64,000 nt of DNA from Kudoa neothunni. Its lineage: Eukaryota; Cnidaria. The translations under genes and the position numbers were made by a program. Shown here piece by piece: positions 25,308 through 38,201 of the stretch. A model generated the notes under the pieces. The model made no database searches and was not told the DNA's origin. It worked only from the letters and a program-made list of their open reading frames with translations. Within the stretch, counting starts at the first letter, position 1; every line of letters begins with the position of its first letter. The stretch lies in contig OZ199838.1 of the NCBI GenBank assembly GCA_964304625.1, positions 248,001-312,000 of the forward strand. Reading direction: 5' to 3'.

Positions 25308-26580
25308 TTAACCATCACATTTTTTTTCTTGTCTTTTTAGTATTAACTTGTGAACGCGTCCAGAAACGTGTTGGTTGTCATTATTTTCCAATATATTACT
25401 CTGTATAAGGAATAAGTTATCTTCCAAGTCAGTAAGTGCGTCAAAATTATCTGGGGTAAAGGCTAACATATCCGTAACACCTTCAAATGTATCTTCGTCA
25501 AGTTCACAGATTGTTTCATTTAATTTAATGTATTCAGTAATATCAGACATTATCTGATTTAGCATCCTTATGCTTAGAGGATTCATCGTTCCCTTTTTGG
25601 CTAATTATTGTAGTGGGGATCATATTTTATATTAATTTATTATTTTCTACTATAAGCACCTTGAAAATTTAAAAACCATATGTTTTAAGCGAATAACGAG
25701 GTATTTAAAATTTTTAGTGTTTACTCTAAGTCAGGGGGTATCAACCATTTTTTCAAATTTGCTTTCTCAGTGTGGTGAAAAATCCAAATTTATCCCCTTA
25801 ACTTGGAAGTCAAATTCTTAAATTTAAGGTTTTATACTGGTTTAGCTATGGCTGAGGAAATTTTCACGGTAAATTCTAATTCTAAAAGTATGTATGTGTG
25901 CTTAATGACAATTTTTAATCAGGGGAACTTTTAATCATAAGCTGTCTAAAGATTTTGTTATTTTGCTTCGGTTAATTTTAATTATTTCTGGCATGTGCTT
26001 TGATTTTTCAAAGGATGAGACAATTGCTATTAGTCAAAATTAATGACGCCTAAGTATTAATTACAATGCAAATACTCACCTTATGTATTACTATTTGGCT
26101 ACATCTCTAGAAAAGTAAGCGGGGCATAAAAGAAAGAGACTGATAATAGCTTTATAAATAATTGTTGAATACTTATTCCTAAAAATATTTTAAGCATTTC
26201 TGACAATTCCTTATTGAGTTTGGCAACTCTAAATAATATAAATCCTTAGGCATCCTTAAGTTGGCCACAAACCACATTGGGCAAAAATTTCCCTATCCAA
26301 TTTTGACGTCACTTAATTTTCCCCTAAGGGATAAATTTTCTACCGTTTGAGAATCCCTGCTCTAAGTTATGATTCTTTTATACGCATATGTAGTGACCGA
26401 AGAAAAGAGATGTATATCATAAAGTTTAGAACTCGTAAGTACCTTTAACAAATTTTTTAACATAATAATACCACGTGTACACTTTTATGGAAATTTAATA
26501 GTTAATAATCGCAATATTAATTTCCATAGACGGCTCATAAGCAGGAACCGAAATGGACCCAACAAAACTTAATAGGTTAA
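25308..26580 (-). mobile_element. piggyBac 5' part, interrupted by a hAT MITE
   Basis: On the minus strand a 92-codon frame (25308-25586) matches the acidic N-terminus of the piggyBac transposases at 30105 and 46448 (compare DNFDALTDLEDN with ETVDILTDEEE). Its 5' side runs to TTAA at 26577-26580, followed inward by CCTATTAAG, near the TTAACCCAT ends of the other elements. Subtracting the 628-bp MITE at 25732-26359 leaves about 360 bp between end and start codon, as in the other two. The DDE part is missing. Confidence 0.6.
25732..26359. mobile_element. Non-autonomous hAT element (628 bp)
   Basis: Ends CAGGGGGTATCAACCATTT (25732) and GTTTGAGAATCCCTG (26359) are flanked by a perfect 8-bp duplication CTCTAAGT (25724-25731 and 26360-26367). 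Non-coding. It lies inside the piggyBac relic and is therefore younger than it. Confidence 0.85.
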
Positions 26581-26964
26581 TTCTATTTATTCGTTGTCAA
26601 ATCATACCAAAGATATATATGAACATTCATGAAAAATTATTTAGCAATAATACATGGATCGGCAACTATTATGAGTGGCGAGCCAAACATACACCCTAAC
26701 TCTAATACGACCCGTATTAAATATGTCATCTACTAAAATGATAAATTATTTTTAATTCAAATTTTGTATTTCAATATATACAAAATAAGAATTTATACAA
26801 GTTATTTAAACTACAAAAGTACGTCAAATCCAAATTAATATATTCTAATAACTTGTATGTGCAGTGTAATCAACTTGTGAATGAACGGTTTTTTATACGA
26901 TGTCAAATAAAATTTGATGCACTTATATTCCTTCTTAAAAATATTTCACATTATTATGGAAATA
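26581..26964. other. Spacer with a possible hAT end
   Basis: ATGGATCGGCAACTATTATG at about 26654 resembles the GGTCGGCAAC ends of hAT elements; the partner was not found and may lie beyond the Tigger insertion. No gene. Confidence 0.3.
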
Positions 26965-28774
26965 CAGTAATGTCTCGATATGGTGTAACAATTTTAGCGT
27001 TTCTTACAAAAGAACTCATCAATTTTACGGGTTTGGGTTCTATTACTAATATTTTCATGTGTAACATTCATAACTGGACGCAGAGAAAACGAGGGTTTAT
27101 GATTATCGATGATAAACGCTTTTCTTAATGTATTAATTGCACTTTTTAATTGAGATGTTGTGACGAATTCATCTTTTTGTTCAAAATCTGGATCTTCATT
27201 ACGCACAGTGACTTTACACTGCTCACCCTCATCTAGATGTAAGATTTCATTATCTTCCGACAGAATGATATCATCAACATTGTTATCTATAAATATAATG
27301 TTTTAAATTCTTCTATGTTACCTTCTAATGTTATTCCATCCTCGCATTCCATTAAAATTTGCTTATCTTAATTTTTCAATAGAAATAATCGATCATATAC
27401 TTTTGAAAATAGGCGACATATTTAAACAATTACTAATAGTTGATACCGTAACCATTTCCCAAGCCAATTTAGAGTATTTAAACAATCGAGAACAGTTTAT
27501 TTTAATCTATCTGGGTCATCCTCTTCAAATATAATATTTTTACATAATAGTTTTCTATTATTTGATTTTAAACTATGAATTATTCCCAGATCCATTGGTT
27601 TCACCACATTGGTAATGTTTTTCGGTAGAAATAGAAGCTCGATGTTTTCCAAATTATCGATCGATTTTGGATAAGATGGGCACCGATCCAATAAAACTAA
27701 AATCTTTCTGTTTTCTTTAATGAAATTATGGTTCATCTCTTTGAGGATCTGAAAATATATGCCTGATGACATCCAGCCATTCGCTTGAGAATGATATTCA
27801 ACTGGAAACCCTTTAATTCCCTTAAAGCAGCGAGGTTCTTAATTTTTCCTATTACATATAATGGAAATTTTTCTCCTGTCATTGAGGCAGCGACCAAAAC
27901 CGTAACACGTTTTTTGGATTGTTTTACACCTTTTACATTTTGTTCATTTTTAGTAATGTATGTACGTTGTATCAACTGTTCATAATAAAGACCAGTCTCA
28001 TCCAATTTAATATTTTTTCGGGGCTGTATCTTGACAAAATCTCGGATGACTTGCCCATCCATTCATAAATACATTTAAAGTCGGCACTTTCAGCTTCTCC
28101 GTGTAATTTATAAATTTTCAGACCATAACACACCCTGAAATTATTTAACCATCCCCTGCTTCCATTAAAATTGTTGATTCCTATATCTTTGGCAACAATA
28201 GAAGCTGTTTCGATAATTATTAACCCAGATAATAATTTATTTTTATCTCGCATTGAAACTATCCGGTTGTAAAGATTATTTTCAAGATCCTCATATTTTC
28301 CTGGTTTAAATCTTTTTTTAGATATTGCAATAATTAAATTTGTAATTTCATCTTGTTTTGACAAGATTCTATCAAGAGTAGGATAGCCTATTTTAAATTA
28401 GCGAAAAATCATTAAGTTAGAATCTCTTGGTAAACAGAAATGTTTTACAATCATAGCTTTAGCACCAGCTATAGACTTAAAATACTTATAGTAATCAATT
28501 ATTTTAATTTTATCTTCTAAAGTTCTTCGACAGTTTACCATGTTTACGATACTGCAACCAATGGATTAAAGAGATTAAAATGTGGAAAAGGGGTTACGCA
28601 ATAGCAAGACACAAGGTTTTTCCTATTTTGTTGTATATCCGCTTGTTCAAAATAATAATTTCTTTTCATAATAATCCAATTAATCATATCGAATATGATT
28701 TAATTGTTTAATTTTGTTAATTCAAATGTTTAATGCTAATTTTTCTTAAATAACGCAGTATCGAGGCACGACTG
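26965..28774 (-). mobile_element. Tigger/pogo element, 1810 bp, with both ends
   Basis: Terminal inverted repeats CAGTAATGTCTCGATATGG (26965) and ATCGAGGCACGACTG (ending 28774) match the Tigger end type, and TA dinucleotides flank both sides (26963-26964 and 28775-28776), the duplication expected for Tc1/mariner relatives. The transposase runs on the minus strand between them. Confidence 0.85.
27000..28364 (-). pseudogene. Tigger transposase, broken
   Basis: Minus strand, start near 28364. Pieces in order: a partial N-terminal helix-turn-helix region with NRIVSMRDKNK, a CENP-B-type helix-turn-helix (GINNFNGSRGWLNNFRVCYG, KLHGEAESAD), the DDE domain with ETGLYYEQL (first Asp lost, ETG for the usual DETG is preserved one residue back in a neighbouring frame), KKRVTVLVAASMTGEKFPLY, LVLLDRCPSYP, LFLPKNITNVVKPMDLGII, and a C-terminal tail at 27206-27000. 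There are about three to four frame changes in 1.3 kb. The asparagine of the usual DNAPSHP motif is replaced (DRCPSYP), so the copy would be inactive even apart from its breaks. Confidence 0.8.
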
Positions 28775-29694
28775 TATATACTTACATGTATCGTAAAAAT
28801 TTTGAATAGTTTTTATAATGGTTCTTCCGCTCTGTGTCGCGCACGCGAATATAACAACTGACGACGAATCGAATCAGGATTCAACACCCATAACAACCAA
28901 TACAACGAACCCGGTACCCACGTCAACTGACACGACCACTACCGCCCTGTACGGCGCCATTGGGGAATTCGACTCTATGAGTAATGACTGGTCCAATTAC
29001 TTGGACAGATTTCGCAGTTACACGTTGATCAGCAACATTCCCGGAAACGTCAAATTTACCCTCCTCTTGACGGTCTTCGGGAAGGACGACTACTGGACAA
29101 TCACGGACTTGGCCAAACCACAAAAACCAACTGACATCTCATTCGACAAGCCGATTGAAATGGTTAACAGCCATTGGAGACCCCAAACCTTGTTTATCCT
29201 GAAGCGTTTCAAGTTCTGCAGTATCAACCAAGGAGACCACGAGTCGATTGCGGACTTCGCAAATCGGCTGAGAGCTGTCTCACACAGCTTTGACTTTGGA
29301 AACTTCCTCGGTCAAGCCCTCCGTGACAAGTTTGTCACTGGAAAACTCCCGGGTCTCAATGACATACAAGATACCCTTCTCACGGCTGATTACCACCTTG
29401 AGGAAGCGCTATCGTTAGTCAAAATCTGAGATGTCACCCTACGAAAAAGAGGCTATTAAACGAGGCGAATATAACCAACACAGTCTATAGACTAGCGACA
29501 CCAGCCAGGGCTTTCTAACCGCTGCTTTCTATGTGATTCAAAAGACCCCCCCCCCTCCCTCGATAGGGAGTGCATCCACATAAACACTATCTGTTCCTAT
29601 TGTGGGATCAAAGGTCACCAGGTCAGAGCACGCATGAGACGGAAAAAGGGACGGGCCCCACCATTGGGATAAATCCAACGTTCTCGACAGAGCG

Positions 29695-31695
29695 TTAACC
29701 CATAGCGGGTTTTCGTTGCTTTTTCGGCTCTGGTATATAACCGCCATAAAAACTTTCATTATTTTTAAAATTTTATCATTTTTTTCCCATCAATTAATGA
29801 ATGCATTTTTTATTTATTACTAAAGTATAATTATAGTTAATAATGTATTTGTAAAGATATGATAATAAATAACTCATACCTTGTGCTTAGGTTATAATGC
29901 AACAAAAAATTTATGATATTAGTCTCTTTGAAGAGTATTTTTGTAAATTTAGAAAAATTATATTTAGTTGTATGATATGAATTCAATTTAAGAACTAAAG
30001 ACTTATCTAAGATAAGTTATAACGGATGTAATGTGAGGCCGAAAAAGCAACGAAGAACGACCGGCATGCTAAATCCTAATAATCCCACATTTGTTACTTG
30101 AGAGATGAGGTATAGGAATTTGATCGACGCAGTTGATGAAATTGATAATAATGATGATGAAATTAATTGCATCGATATTGTAACATTACCTCCTGAAACA
30201 GTTGATATTTTAACGGACGAAGAAGAAAGTTTTGTCAGCCTAGATTCAGACAATGTTGACATCAGGAATGTCCCCGAAGTTTGCGGGGAAGTTGAGATAT
30301 TTTCAACATTAGATGATGGTCAGACTGCTGAGAACTTCATGGCTAAGTGGGAAAAAATTCTTCATTCATCAAATTTATCAACCGATGCGGAAACTAATGT
30401 TTTTTCACAAAACAAAAATGAATTGCCAACAAACGTTTCGCTCGAAAAATACGATTCACTTGAAGCATTTTATGAATTTTTTGATGAAAGTTTATTGATG
30501 TACATTGTTAAACAAAGTAATCTGTACGCTCGCCAGAAGAATGACCATTCTTTCCACTTATCGTTAAAGGAACTAAAATCATTCATTGGTATTTTGCTAC
30601 TGCCTGGATATAACAAATTATCCCAACAACATATGTATTGGGAATCTGCAATGGACTCTGGAGTTGATATAGTCAGAAAGTACATGTCCTATAAACGCTT
30701 CAAGACTATAAAATCATATATTCATTTTAATAATAACGCCAATTTAGATCCTGAAGATAAGCTCTTCAAACTTACACCAATAATAAAAAAACTGAATGAA
30801 AATTTTAAGAAATTTGGTATTTTCCATAATAACGTTTGTGTTGATGAACAGATGGTTCCGTATACCGGTCACCACTCATGCAAAATGTTTATGAGAGGAA
30901 AACCAATTTGGTTTGGTTTAAAGCGGTGGATGTTGGCCTCTGCGGATGGTTTTGTGTATAGCTTTGACGTTTATACAGGCAAGTCAGCGAAATATGATAA
31001 ATATTTTGGCCTCGGTGGCAGTGTTGTGCTGAATTTTGCGGACGATCTTAAGGATAAATCAAACGCTCATATTTATATGGACAATTTTTTTACATCCTAT
31101 AAATTGTTCGTTGAACTGAAGAAAAGATCCCTCAAAGCAACCGGCACCGTGAGAACCAATCGTACTTCCAAATGCCCGCTTACAACAAATAAAGTGATGG
31201 AAAAATAAAATTGTTAAACCATATCCGGAATATCGTAACATGTTTAATTAGCATTAGTGACCATGAAAAACTTACCAGAACATCGTCCTTATCCAAACTC
31301 CAAGCGTCATCATTGTGCAAAAAACCTTTGCTTATACCCATCCTGCAAAAAAGAAACGTAGATGTATAGTTTGTAAAAAAACTGCAATACATTTATGTAC
31401 GAATTGCCAATGTTATATGCACATAAAATGTTCAATAAAATTTCATTAGGCATAATTATTTACAATTGTTTCACTTTAAACCAGCTGTTATTTGTTTACC
31501 GCAAACACAAACCTGCTACTGGAAAATCGCACGTCGGTAGCTTTTCGTTGCTTTTTCGGCCAATACTAATTCAATTGTAATTCATTAAATATTTAATATT
31601 TCAAAAATCTATTACACCAGTGTTAATTATTAATGATTTAATACATATATATAAGTTATAAATAAAATCTAAACATTGGACCCGTTATGGGTTAA
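29695..31695 (+). mobile_element. piggyBac element with both ends and TTAA duplications
   Basis: TTAACCCATAGCGGGTTTTC at 29695 mirrors GACCCGTTATGGGTTAA ending 31695; TTAA at 29695-29698 and 31692-31695 is the target duplication. A subterminal motif CGTTGCTTTTTCGGC occurs at about 29716 and 31544 in the same orientation and inverted at about 30039, which is typical internal repeat structure. The element sits between the gag and pol parts of a Gypsy fossil. Confidence 0.9.
30105..31450 (+). pseudogene. piggyBac transposase with an internal deletion
   Basis: The open frame from 30105 runs 367 codons: acidic N-terminus, then the DDE core with VCVDEQMVPYTG (first catalytic Asp), GKPIWFGLKRWMLASADG, IYMDNFFTS (second Asp) and TVRTNRTSKCPL. 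It stops at 31208. The zinc ribbon that should close the protein is present just downstream (about 31354-31450: CIVCKK, CTNCQCYMHIKC), but the roughly 200 residues expected between, including the GGVDxxD motif with the third Asp, are missing. An internal deletion therefore inactivated this copy, while the upstream frame stayed open, so the loss is recent relative to the other piggyBac copies. Confidence 0.85.
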
Positions 31696-32871
31696 GTTAA
31701 AATAATCGACGTCATTATCACTGTCGAGAACTTAGATAATAATTTTGACGAATCGGATCACTATTCGAGACGTTCTTTTGCGCGTGTTTCATTAATAGCG
31801 CTAAACTGGAGGGTGAAGTGGACGCAGGAGCGGCTGTACCACTCATCTCGTTTTCAGATTATCGAAATGTTGGAGGGACACTGTATAAGTCCAATCTCGT
31901 CCTATCTACATACACAGGACAACAAATCAATATAAAAGACCGCCTGGAGATGATTTTGAAAACAAAGGAAGGAAAGCAATGCCGAGCACAAATGTACGTG
32001 ACGAATGGAGATCAACCAACGATCCTTAGGAGAGACTGGCCTCCTAAAATCAAGCTCAAGCAAGTAACCACCAACCCGACTCTGGAGTCCGTGAGGACGA
32101 AGTACGAAGAGTACTTCAACGATGGAATGGGCACGGTCCGGAATTTTAATGTGCGTTTATTCCTGAATGACGGAGCACAGCCAAAATTCTTCTAGCCGAG
32201 ACCGGTGTCCTTCTAAAAGAAGACAAAGAATGTAGAAGAGATCAGCCGCCTATTAGAAAGGGGAATATTAGAACCGGTCTCCTGCAGCGAATGAGAAGGT
32301 ACGCGTTTACTCCGACTTCACTTTAACAATAAACCCCCTCCTTAAAGCTGAAACATTCCCTATTCCCAGAATCCGTAACTTATTCAGCAAACTTGCGGAC
32401 GGCAGGAGTTCACAGTCCTAGACATCAAGGAAGCCTACGTGCACTTGCTAATGGATGAGAAAGATAGGGATTACTTAACAATCAACACCCATATGGTGCT
32501 CTTTCGTTATTCAAGGCTCCCATATGGCCTAAAGTCCTCACCAGCTATTTGGTAACGTTTTATGGGCATTTTACTGCAAGATTGCACGATAACTGCATGC
32601 TACCTAGGCGTCATCATAATCACGGGTAAAACTAAACAAGAGAATGTACTGAACCTATTGCAAGCAATGTCAAAACTGTATGAGCTAGGAATTCGCCTAA
32701 ACAATGGATAATGTCAATTATTTCAAAGGGAAGTAAAGTATTGTGGTCATGCCATCAGCTTGGATGGACTCCATATAACGCCAGGCATGGTTACGGTGGT
32801 CTTGGAGGCACCAACACGTATGAACATAATCGAAGAGCGAACTTTTTATGATCTTGCGGGTTATTATAGAG

Positions 32872-35800
32872 CAGAGGTCGGCAACCCATTCGGGTTGCCG
32901 GGCCGGGTAATCAAGCTGAACTAGAAGGCGGGCCAGAATATATATAAATCATTTAGCTGTAATGAATTTTTCACAATGCAACTGGATGCTGGCTAAAGAC
33001 ATTCGAACTGCGATATTTAAAATTATATCGTTTAAGTGCGACGCGAAAAAAACAAAATAATTTTCTAAATTTATTCGTAAAATTGATGTATAATAATTAA
33101 TGAGGAATTTTATAATTTGTTTTCTTCGCTACTTCAAGGATAGAAATATCCAGCTTCGTTGTGGAGAGCAACAAGATGTCATCGAGATGGTCATCATGTA
33201 ACCTACTCCGAAACGTACCTTTGGTATATTTTAATTTCGAGAATAGCTGTTCGCGCGCATAAGTTCTCCCAAATGGCGATATTATTATTTTCGAGTTTTA
33301 TAATAAATTTTTATATTTTCCAGTCGGCAATAGATAGTTTTTGTAAAGGCAGTGACTATTGGCCTGTCAGATCAGTTTTACGATTTTGTAATATTAAAAA
33401 TAAGTAAAATTAGGTTTTTCATTTCCCAATTGTTAAATTACAAAGTTTATTTACAAACATATTTTTGATATTCGAGTCGTTCCATTTAGGAATTGTTACC
33501 GGCACGGCGTAATTATCGTTTTCAGCTATTATATATTTTTTCGCCTAAATTTGAGAATAAATTGATCTGGTGATCGCATCTAAATTAAACAGTGACGTTG
33601 AATTTTGTGAACCTTGTGTTTCGTGTAGCGAGGTTATTTGTACGCAATGAACAGCAAAGAAAGTGGTGGAAGCAACCATGATGTTAACACTAACGAGAAT
33701 AATTTTTTTAAAGTTGGTGATACGTTTAATAGCTTTGAAGAGTTAAAGTTGAAAATTGAACAGTTGGAATTACTCGATAAATATACGATGTCCGTATTAG
33801 ATTGCAAAACCATTGAGAGTGGTCAAAAACGATGTGATCGAGTGTTAAATTCACTATTAAAATATTATCAATTAAAACATTGTTGTATCCATGGCGGAAA
33901 ATAGGTAAATCGTTTTATTTTGTTAAATATTTTTTATTAAGGTTAATTATTGTTTTGTCTTTAGAAATATTTTTATTTATTTGTTAAGTTATTTATTGGT
34001 TTCATTACTTTAGAGAAAGCGATCAACTGGTCAACGAAATACGAACTCTTATTATAAGGGATGCCCAGTGTTTTTAAGATTTCTAATAGACACCGATGGG
34101 AAAAAACTTGTGTTAAAATCTCCTAATTTATCACATAACCACGATTCTCTTGGTTTAACCTCAAAATTTTCGTCAAAGGCAAAAAAACTTAATGATGAGG
34201 AGATTACATATATCACCCAACATGTTGAATTTGACGGTAATTCAAAGGCTATCCAAGAAAAAATTTTAAGGGAGAAGGGAAAGTACATTTCACTGAAAAA
34301 GCTAAGAAACATTGAATATTAAATTAAGTTCCATTCAACCACAGTTGATTGTATGTTAACTCTAAAAAATAATTCTAATGTATTTATTGAAGTGTTAAAA
34401 GGTGAAAATAATTTTAAGAGCCTTTTTTTATCAAAATTTGGACCTGAAAAAATGCTTAACAGCTTACCCCGAAATAATATTTGTTGTCGCCACATATAAA
34501 TTATTAGATTGTAGGGCTCCAGTTTATTTTCTTGTGGTAATGGATGGAAGAGGAATGAGCGAGATTGTGGTAACAGGAATCCTCACTGAAGAAACTGAGG
34601 AAATATTATCGTGGTTTATTAAAACAATTAAAAAGCATAACCCAGTGATAGAAAATGAGACTAAAATTTTTATGACAGACAAAGACATGGTAGAACGAAA
34701 AGTTTTAAAAAATATTTTTCCAAATGTTAACATTCAATTATGTCTTTATCATGTCTTAAAAGCATTTAATCGTGAAATCAAGGTCGAGAAAATGAACATC
34801 AATTCTAAGGAAAAAGAAATTTCACTCTTTTACCAACAAAAAGTCTCATACGCCAAAAACAATGATGAGTATAATTCTATAAAAAAACAATTTAAGGATA
34901 ATGTAGGAGAAAACGTTTATCGTTATTTTAAAAATAATTGGCATACCATCAAAGATGAATGGGTTATTGGTTTACGGAGATACGATGGAATGTTCTTAAA
35001 TTTTACCAATAATAGAATTGAAAGTGTCAATTCCAAAGTAAAGCAAGTGATTCCATTGTTTTCCTCTTTTGAAGAATTTTTCAAGAAGTTTCTGGTTTAC
35101 ATAAATACTTTAAGAATGGAGAATGATAATAAGGCTGTACAAGAAATTTTAAAGACTCCTCAAAAATTCATTGATCCTGATATAATCGAGTATTATAATT
35201 ATTTAACCAAATACCCATTTCAAATGAACATTCTAAAGTTCTTCTATCGCCAGAAAACATCGGTGACGAAATTCTTCAAGATAGTTTTAATATGTCTTTT
35301 AATGATAAATGTGGTTGTCCCTTTAGAATCAGCGTGAACTTACCATGCTGTCACGTATTTACATATCGGAAAAAATGTAATCTTCCACTTTTTGATAAAT
35401 CTTTGTGCTCCAAGAGATGGACGAAAAAATACTTTATTAAAAATTCCAGGCTGCAAGAAAATGTTTGCGAAAAGAATGATGTCGACTTTGGAAGCGATTC
35501 TATTACTTTCAGTTCTTTATCCAAGAATGTTCAATATTCAGAACTGGAAAAATTTAATGAAGCTTCTTGGTTAATGAAAACTGTCGCTGCTAGAATCTCA
35601 GAAAAAACAGGTCCTGAATATAATTATTGGATAGATATGCCGAAACAGTTTGTGGAATGCGTTGAAAATAATGAAAAAATTGCGATAACAAGATTTAACG
35701 ATAATGACTCTACACGTGAGGTCTCAACAGCCTCAAGCAAAAACATCACTGTGTCTAAAAGTATTTATCTATATAATATAATGTAATATTAATTTTTATT

Positions 35801-37750
35801 CTTATAGAATCAGAATTACATCATTGTCCTATAAACGAAAGTCAACAAAATTAAAACGGAATCCCTATTTAAATATTCATTCTAATTATAGAGAGAAATC
35901 CAATAATGGTGAAAAATCATCTGAGATATCTGATGAAGATAATAAAATTTCAAGTAATATAACAATTAATTATATTTTTGATTCAACATGTAGAATTAAT
36001 TTTGCCTTCAAAAATTAAATTCAAGGGCCGCGCTAAAGGTTCGTCGACGACTGTAATTGGTATAAAAAGATCTAAAGTTCACATGAGTTCGTTCATGAAT
36101 TTAACTGAAAAGCAACAAATTTTGAGTATATTATTATAAATTTTTTAAATAATAAATAGCTATGCTGAGTTGGTTCGTTGATAAAAAAATTGCGAGAAGA
36201 GCTATGGTTAATAAAGAAAAAATTGATGAAAAGGATGCCGAGGTTTTTTCCGATGACGTAAGTGACGCGATTCTTGACCAAAGGGTTAAAATTGATAAAA
36301 TATATCCTTATTTCACTGACGACGCCATTTATAATATTAAAACGATTATAAAAAACAGAAAAACTTTTGGTTATATGTGTAATATCTGTAAAAACACGAT
36401 TGGGAACATGGAATCATCTATAGGTTGTGATATATGCTTAGAATGGAGTCATTTCAAATGTCAAAATATCAGTGTTAGCCCGTATTCTAAATATTAGCGT
36501 TGCAATGAATGTAAAAAGTTATTCAAGAACAAAGGCTGTAAACTTGAAAAAAAATATTTCTCCAACAAAAGAGTAGTTTTATTCGAATTATCTTCAAAAT
36601 TATTTACGATTTTTCCAGATACAAATTTTTTTATTGCAAATACGAATAGTGCCAAATTATATTATATTTTTAATTACATTAATAATCGACAAGTATTATT
36701 TCTTTTGTAAGCAACATTGGCTACTATAAGGTCGATTTGTTTAAAGCTTCGATTTTGAAATTGAATTCTGTAATCTTAATCAGTTTCTATAATGATGTTA
36801 TATATTTAAAATCATGATGGTGCTGATTGTGATGTCATATATAATCAACATTAAATAAATTTCATGTTTAAGAATATACCAATATAATTAATATTGTTTC
36901 GAATCCGGATGGAGATATTTACTTACTCATTCGAAATAGCGTCGAGAGTTTAATTTATTTACAAAGCAAGCATAATTTGAATAATATTTCGAGATGAGTT
37001 TTGTCAAATTGCTTTACCGCTTGAGTAAATGAAATTTTCTTTGTTATGTACTATGTAAATTAACTTATTAGTACGAATCAATCTCTCGAAATTGAATATC
37101 AATCAATTATCAAACTGATATAAATAATTATTAATTGTTGCCCTAAATAGAATCAAATATATCTCAACCTTATTATTTTTAGATGCATTTTAAGGATAAA
37201 TATAACGCATAATTAAGTCATTGGAATATGTAAATATGATGTAAACATTTCTATAGAAAACTTAAGTCTTATTAATCCAATAATTCATAAATATGCTAGT
37301 TTATGTAAGATTAGCATTTTTCACAAGTCAAAAAATGAAGATCTCGATTCTATCCGTGTCTAAATAGATGTCTGAGTATTCTCGTTAATTAAACTTAATT
37401 GATAGATATACTTGTCGTTGAAATGTTGTTTAAAATATTAAATGTAATTTTATATCAACTCAAAGTAAATTTAAATAGCATGGGATGCTGATCTGCCGGA
37501 TCAATAGTTACTTCCTTTAAGAAAACCACCATAACAGACACCCTGTCCACGTCCCGGCATCGGATGGCTAATGAAATCGAATTTAGTCGGTTAAAATATT
37601 TATATCGACAATACATTAATATTTAAAAAAATGATCTAGATAAAAAATGATTATTATTTAGGTACTTTAGATTTTAGGAAGAATTTGTTCTAGTCAATGC
37701 ATGGCTGGCAGGATAGAAACAACCAACGGGCCGTAGATTGCCGACCCCTG
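32872..37750 (-). mobile_element. hAT remnant (GTF2IRD2-like) carrying a MULE insertion
   Basis: Inverted ends CAGAGGTCGGCAACC (32872) and TTGCCGACCCCTG (37750) with GGGCCGG/CGGGCCG just inside are a common hAT type. At about 33090-33290 the minus strand reads LFSKLKYTKGTFRSRLHDDHLDDILLLST, the C-terminal segment of GTF2IRD2-like hAT transposases. The rest of that transposase is gone and a Mutator-like element fills the interior. The 8-bp flanks (TTATAGAG and ATGTAATA) do not match, so one end may have been moved. The right end is confirmed by the duplicate block: its unfilled counterpart reads on from the same point at 21712. Confidence 0.6.
33638..36540 (+). pseudogene. Mutator-like (MULE) transposase, ZSWIM3-like, with C-terminal PHD finger
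   Basis: Four pieces in order. 33638-33904: the N-terminal domain of ZSWIM3-like MULE proteins (FKVGDTFNSFEELK, YYQLKHCCIHGGK). About 34035-34320: CPVFLRFLIDTDG and SHNHDSLGL. 34402-35340: the MULE domain with YKLLDCRAPVYFLV, FMTDKDMVERKV, LCLYHVLKAF, NRIESVNSK. 35292-35786: a SWIM zinc finger (CGCPFRISVNLPCCHVF). A PHD-type finger follows (36360-36530: CNICKN, CDICLEWSHFKC, RCNECK), interrupted by one stop. The first gap (about 33905-34010) has intron-like ends. About four breaks; the long 311-codon piece is intact. The element's own termini were not found. Confidence 0.8.
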
Positions 37751-38201
37751 ATGTAATATAATGTACGAGACATCACATTTAATTTCTCCATTCAGAAATG
37801 TTGTTTTTCCTTCTTTTCAAGTAGTAAGCCTTTGACTTGGGTGTATTTAATGTTTGACCAAAATTTCTGATCTAATAAGGCATGACTTCAATTATACTTG
37901 TATTTTGTTTCGTTTAAATATGAGAGATTGAATTGAACTACTTTTTCCATCATGGTACCACGTTTACTCGAAAATAAGCCCGTCTCTTATATTGATTTTA
38001 CAAAAGAAATAGCTAGTAGGACTTATTTTCGATAAGACCTCGAAAATTATATTTATGGACTTACTGAAAGACTTTAAAATTATATTTTTATTTAAATAGA
38101 AACTGCTTCGATTGTATGTTAATATTGTGATAGCTAAAAAATAGAAATTGTAGAAACTGAAATTCCTCAAACAATACCGATATGCAATCTAATAAAAAAG
38201 T

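Larger units (their letters stand above)
28800..32871 (+). mobile_element. Gypsy-type LTR retrotransposon fossil, split by piggyBac
   Basis: A gag-like region (about 28818-29640, ending in remains of a zinc knuckle), a retropepsin-like region starting about 31740 and a reverse-transcriptase region (about 32330-32860) lie in Gypsy order on the plus strand. A piggyBac element (29695-31695) has landed between gag and pol. RNase H, integrase and both LTRs were not seen; on the right the fossil stops at a hAT end (32872). It is broken, with several disabling changes plus truncation. Base composition is clearly richer in GC than the surroundings, which suggests it is not among the oldest elements here. 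Confidence 0.75.

Noticed and set aside
28923-29123. Minus-strand open frame opposite the Gypsy gag region
   Set aside because: Shadow of the plus-strand gag reading in a GC-richer stretch.
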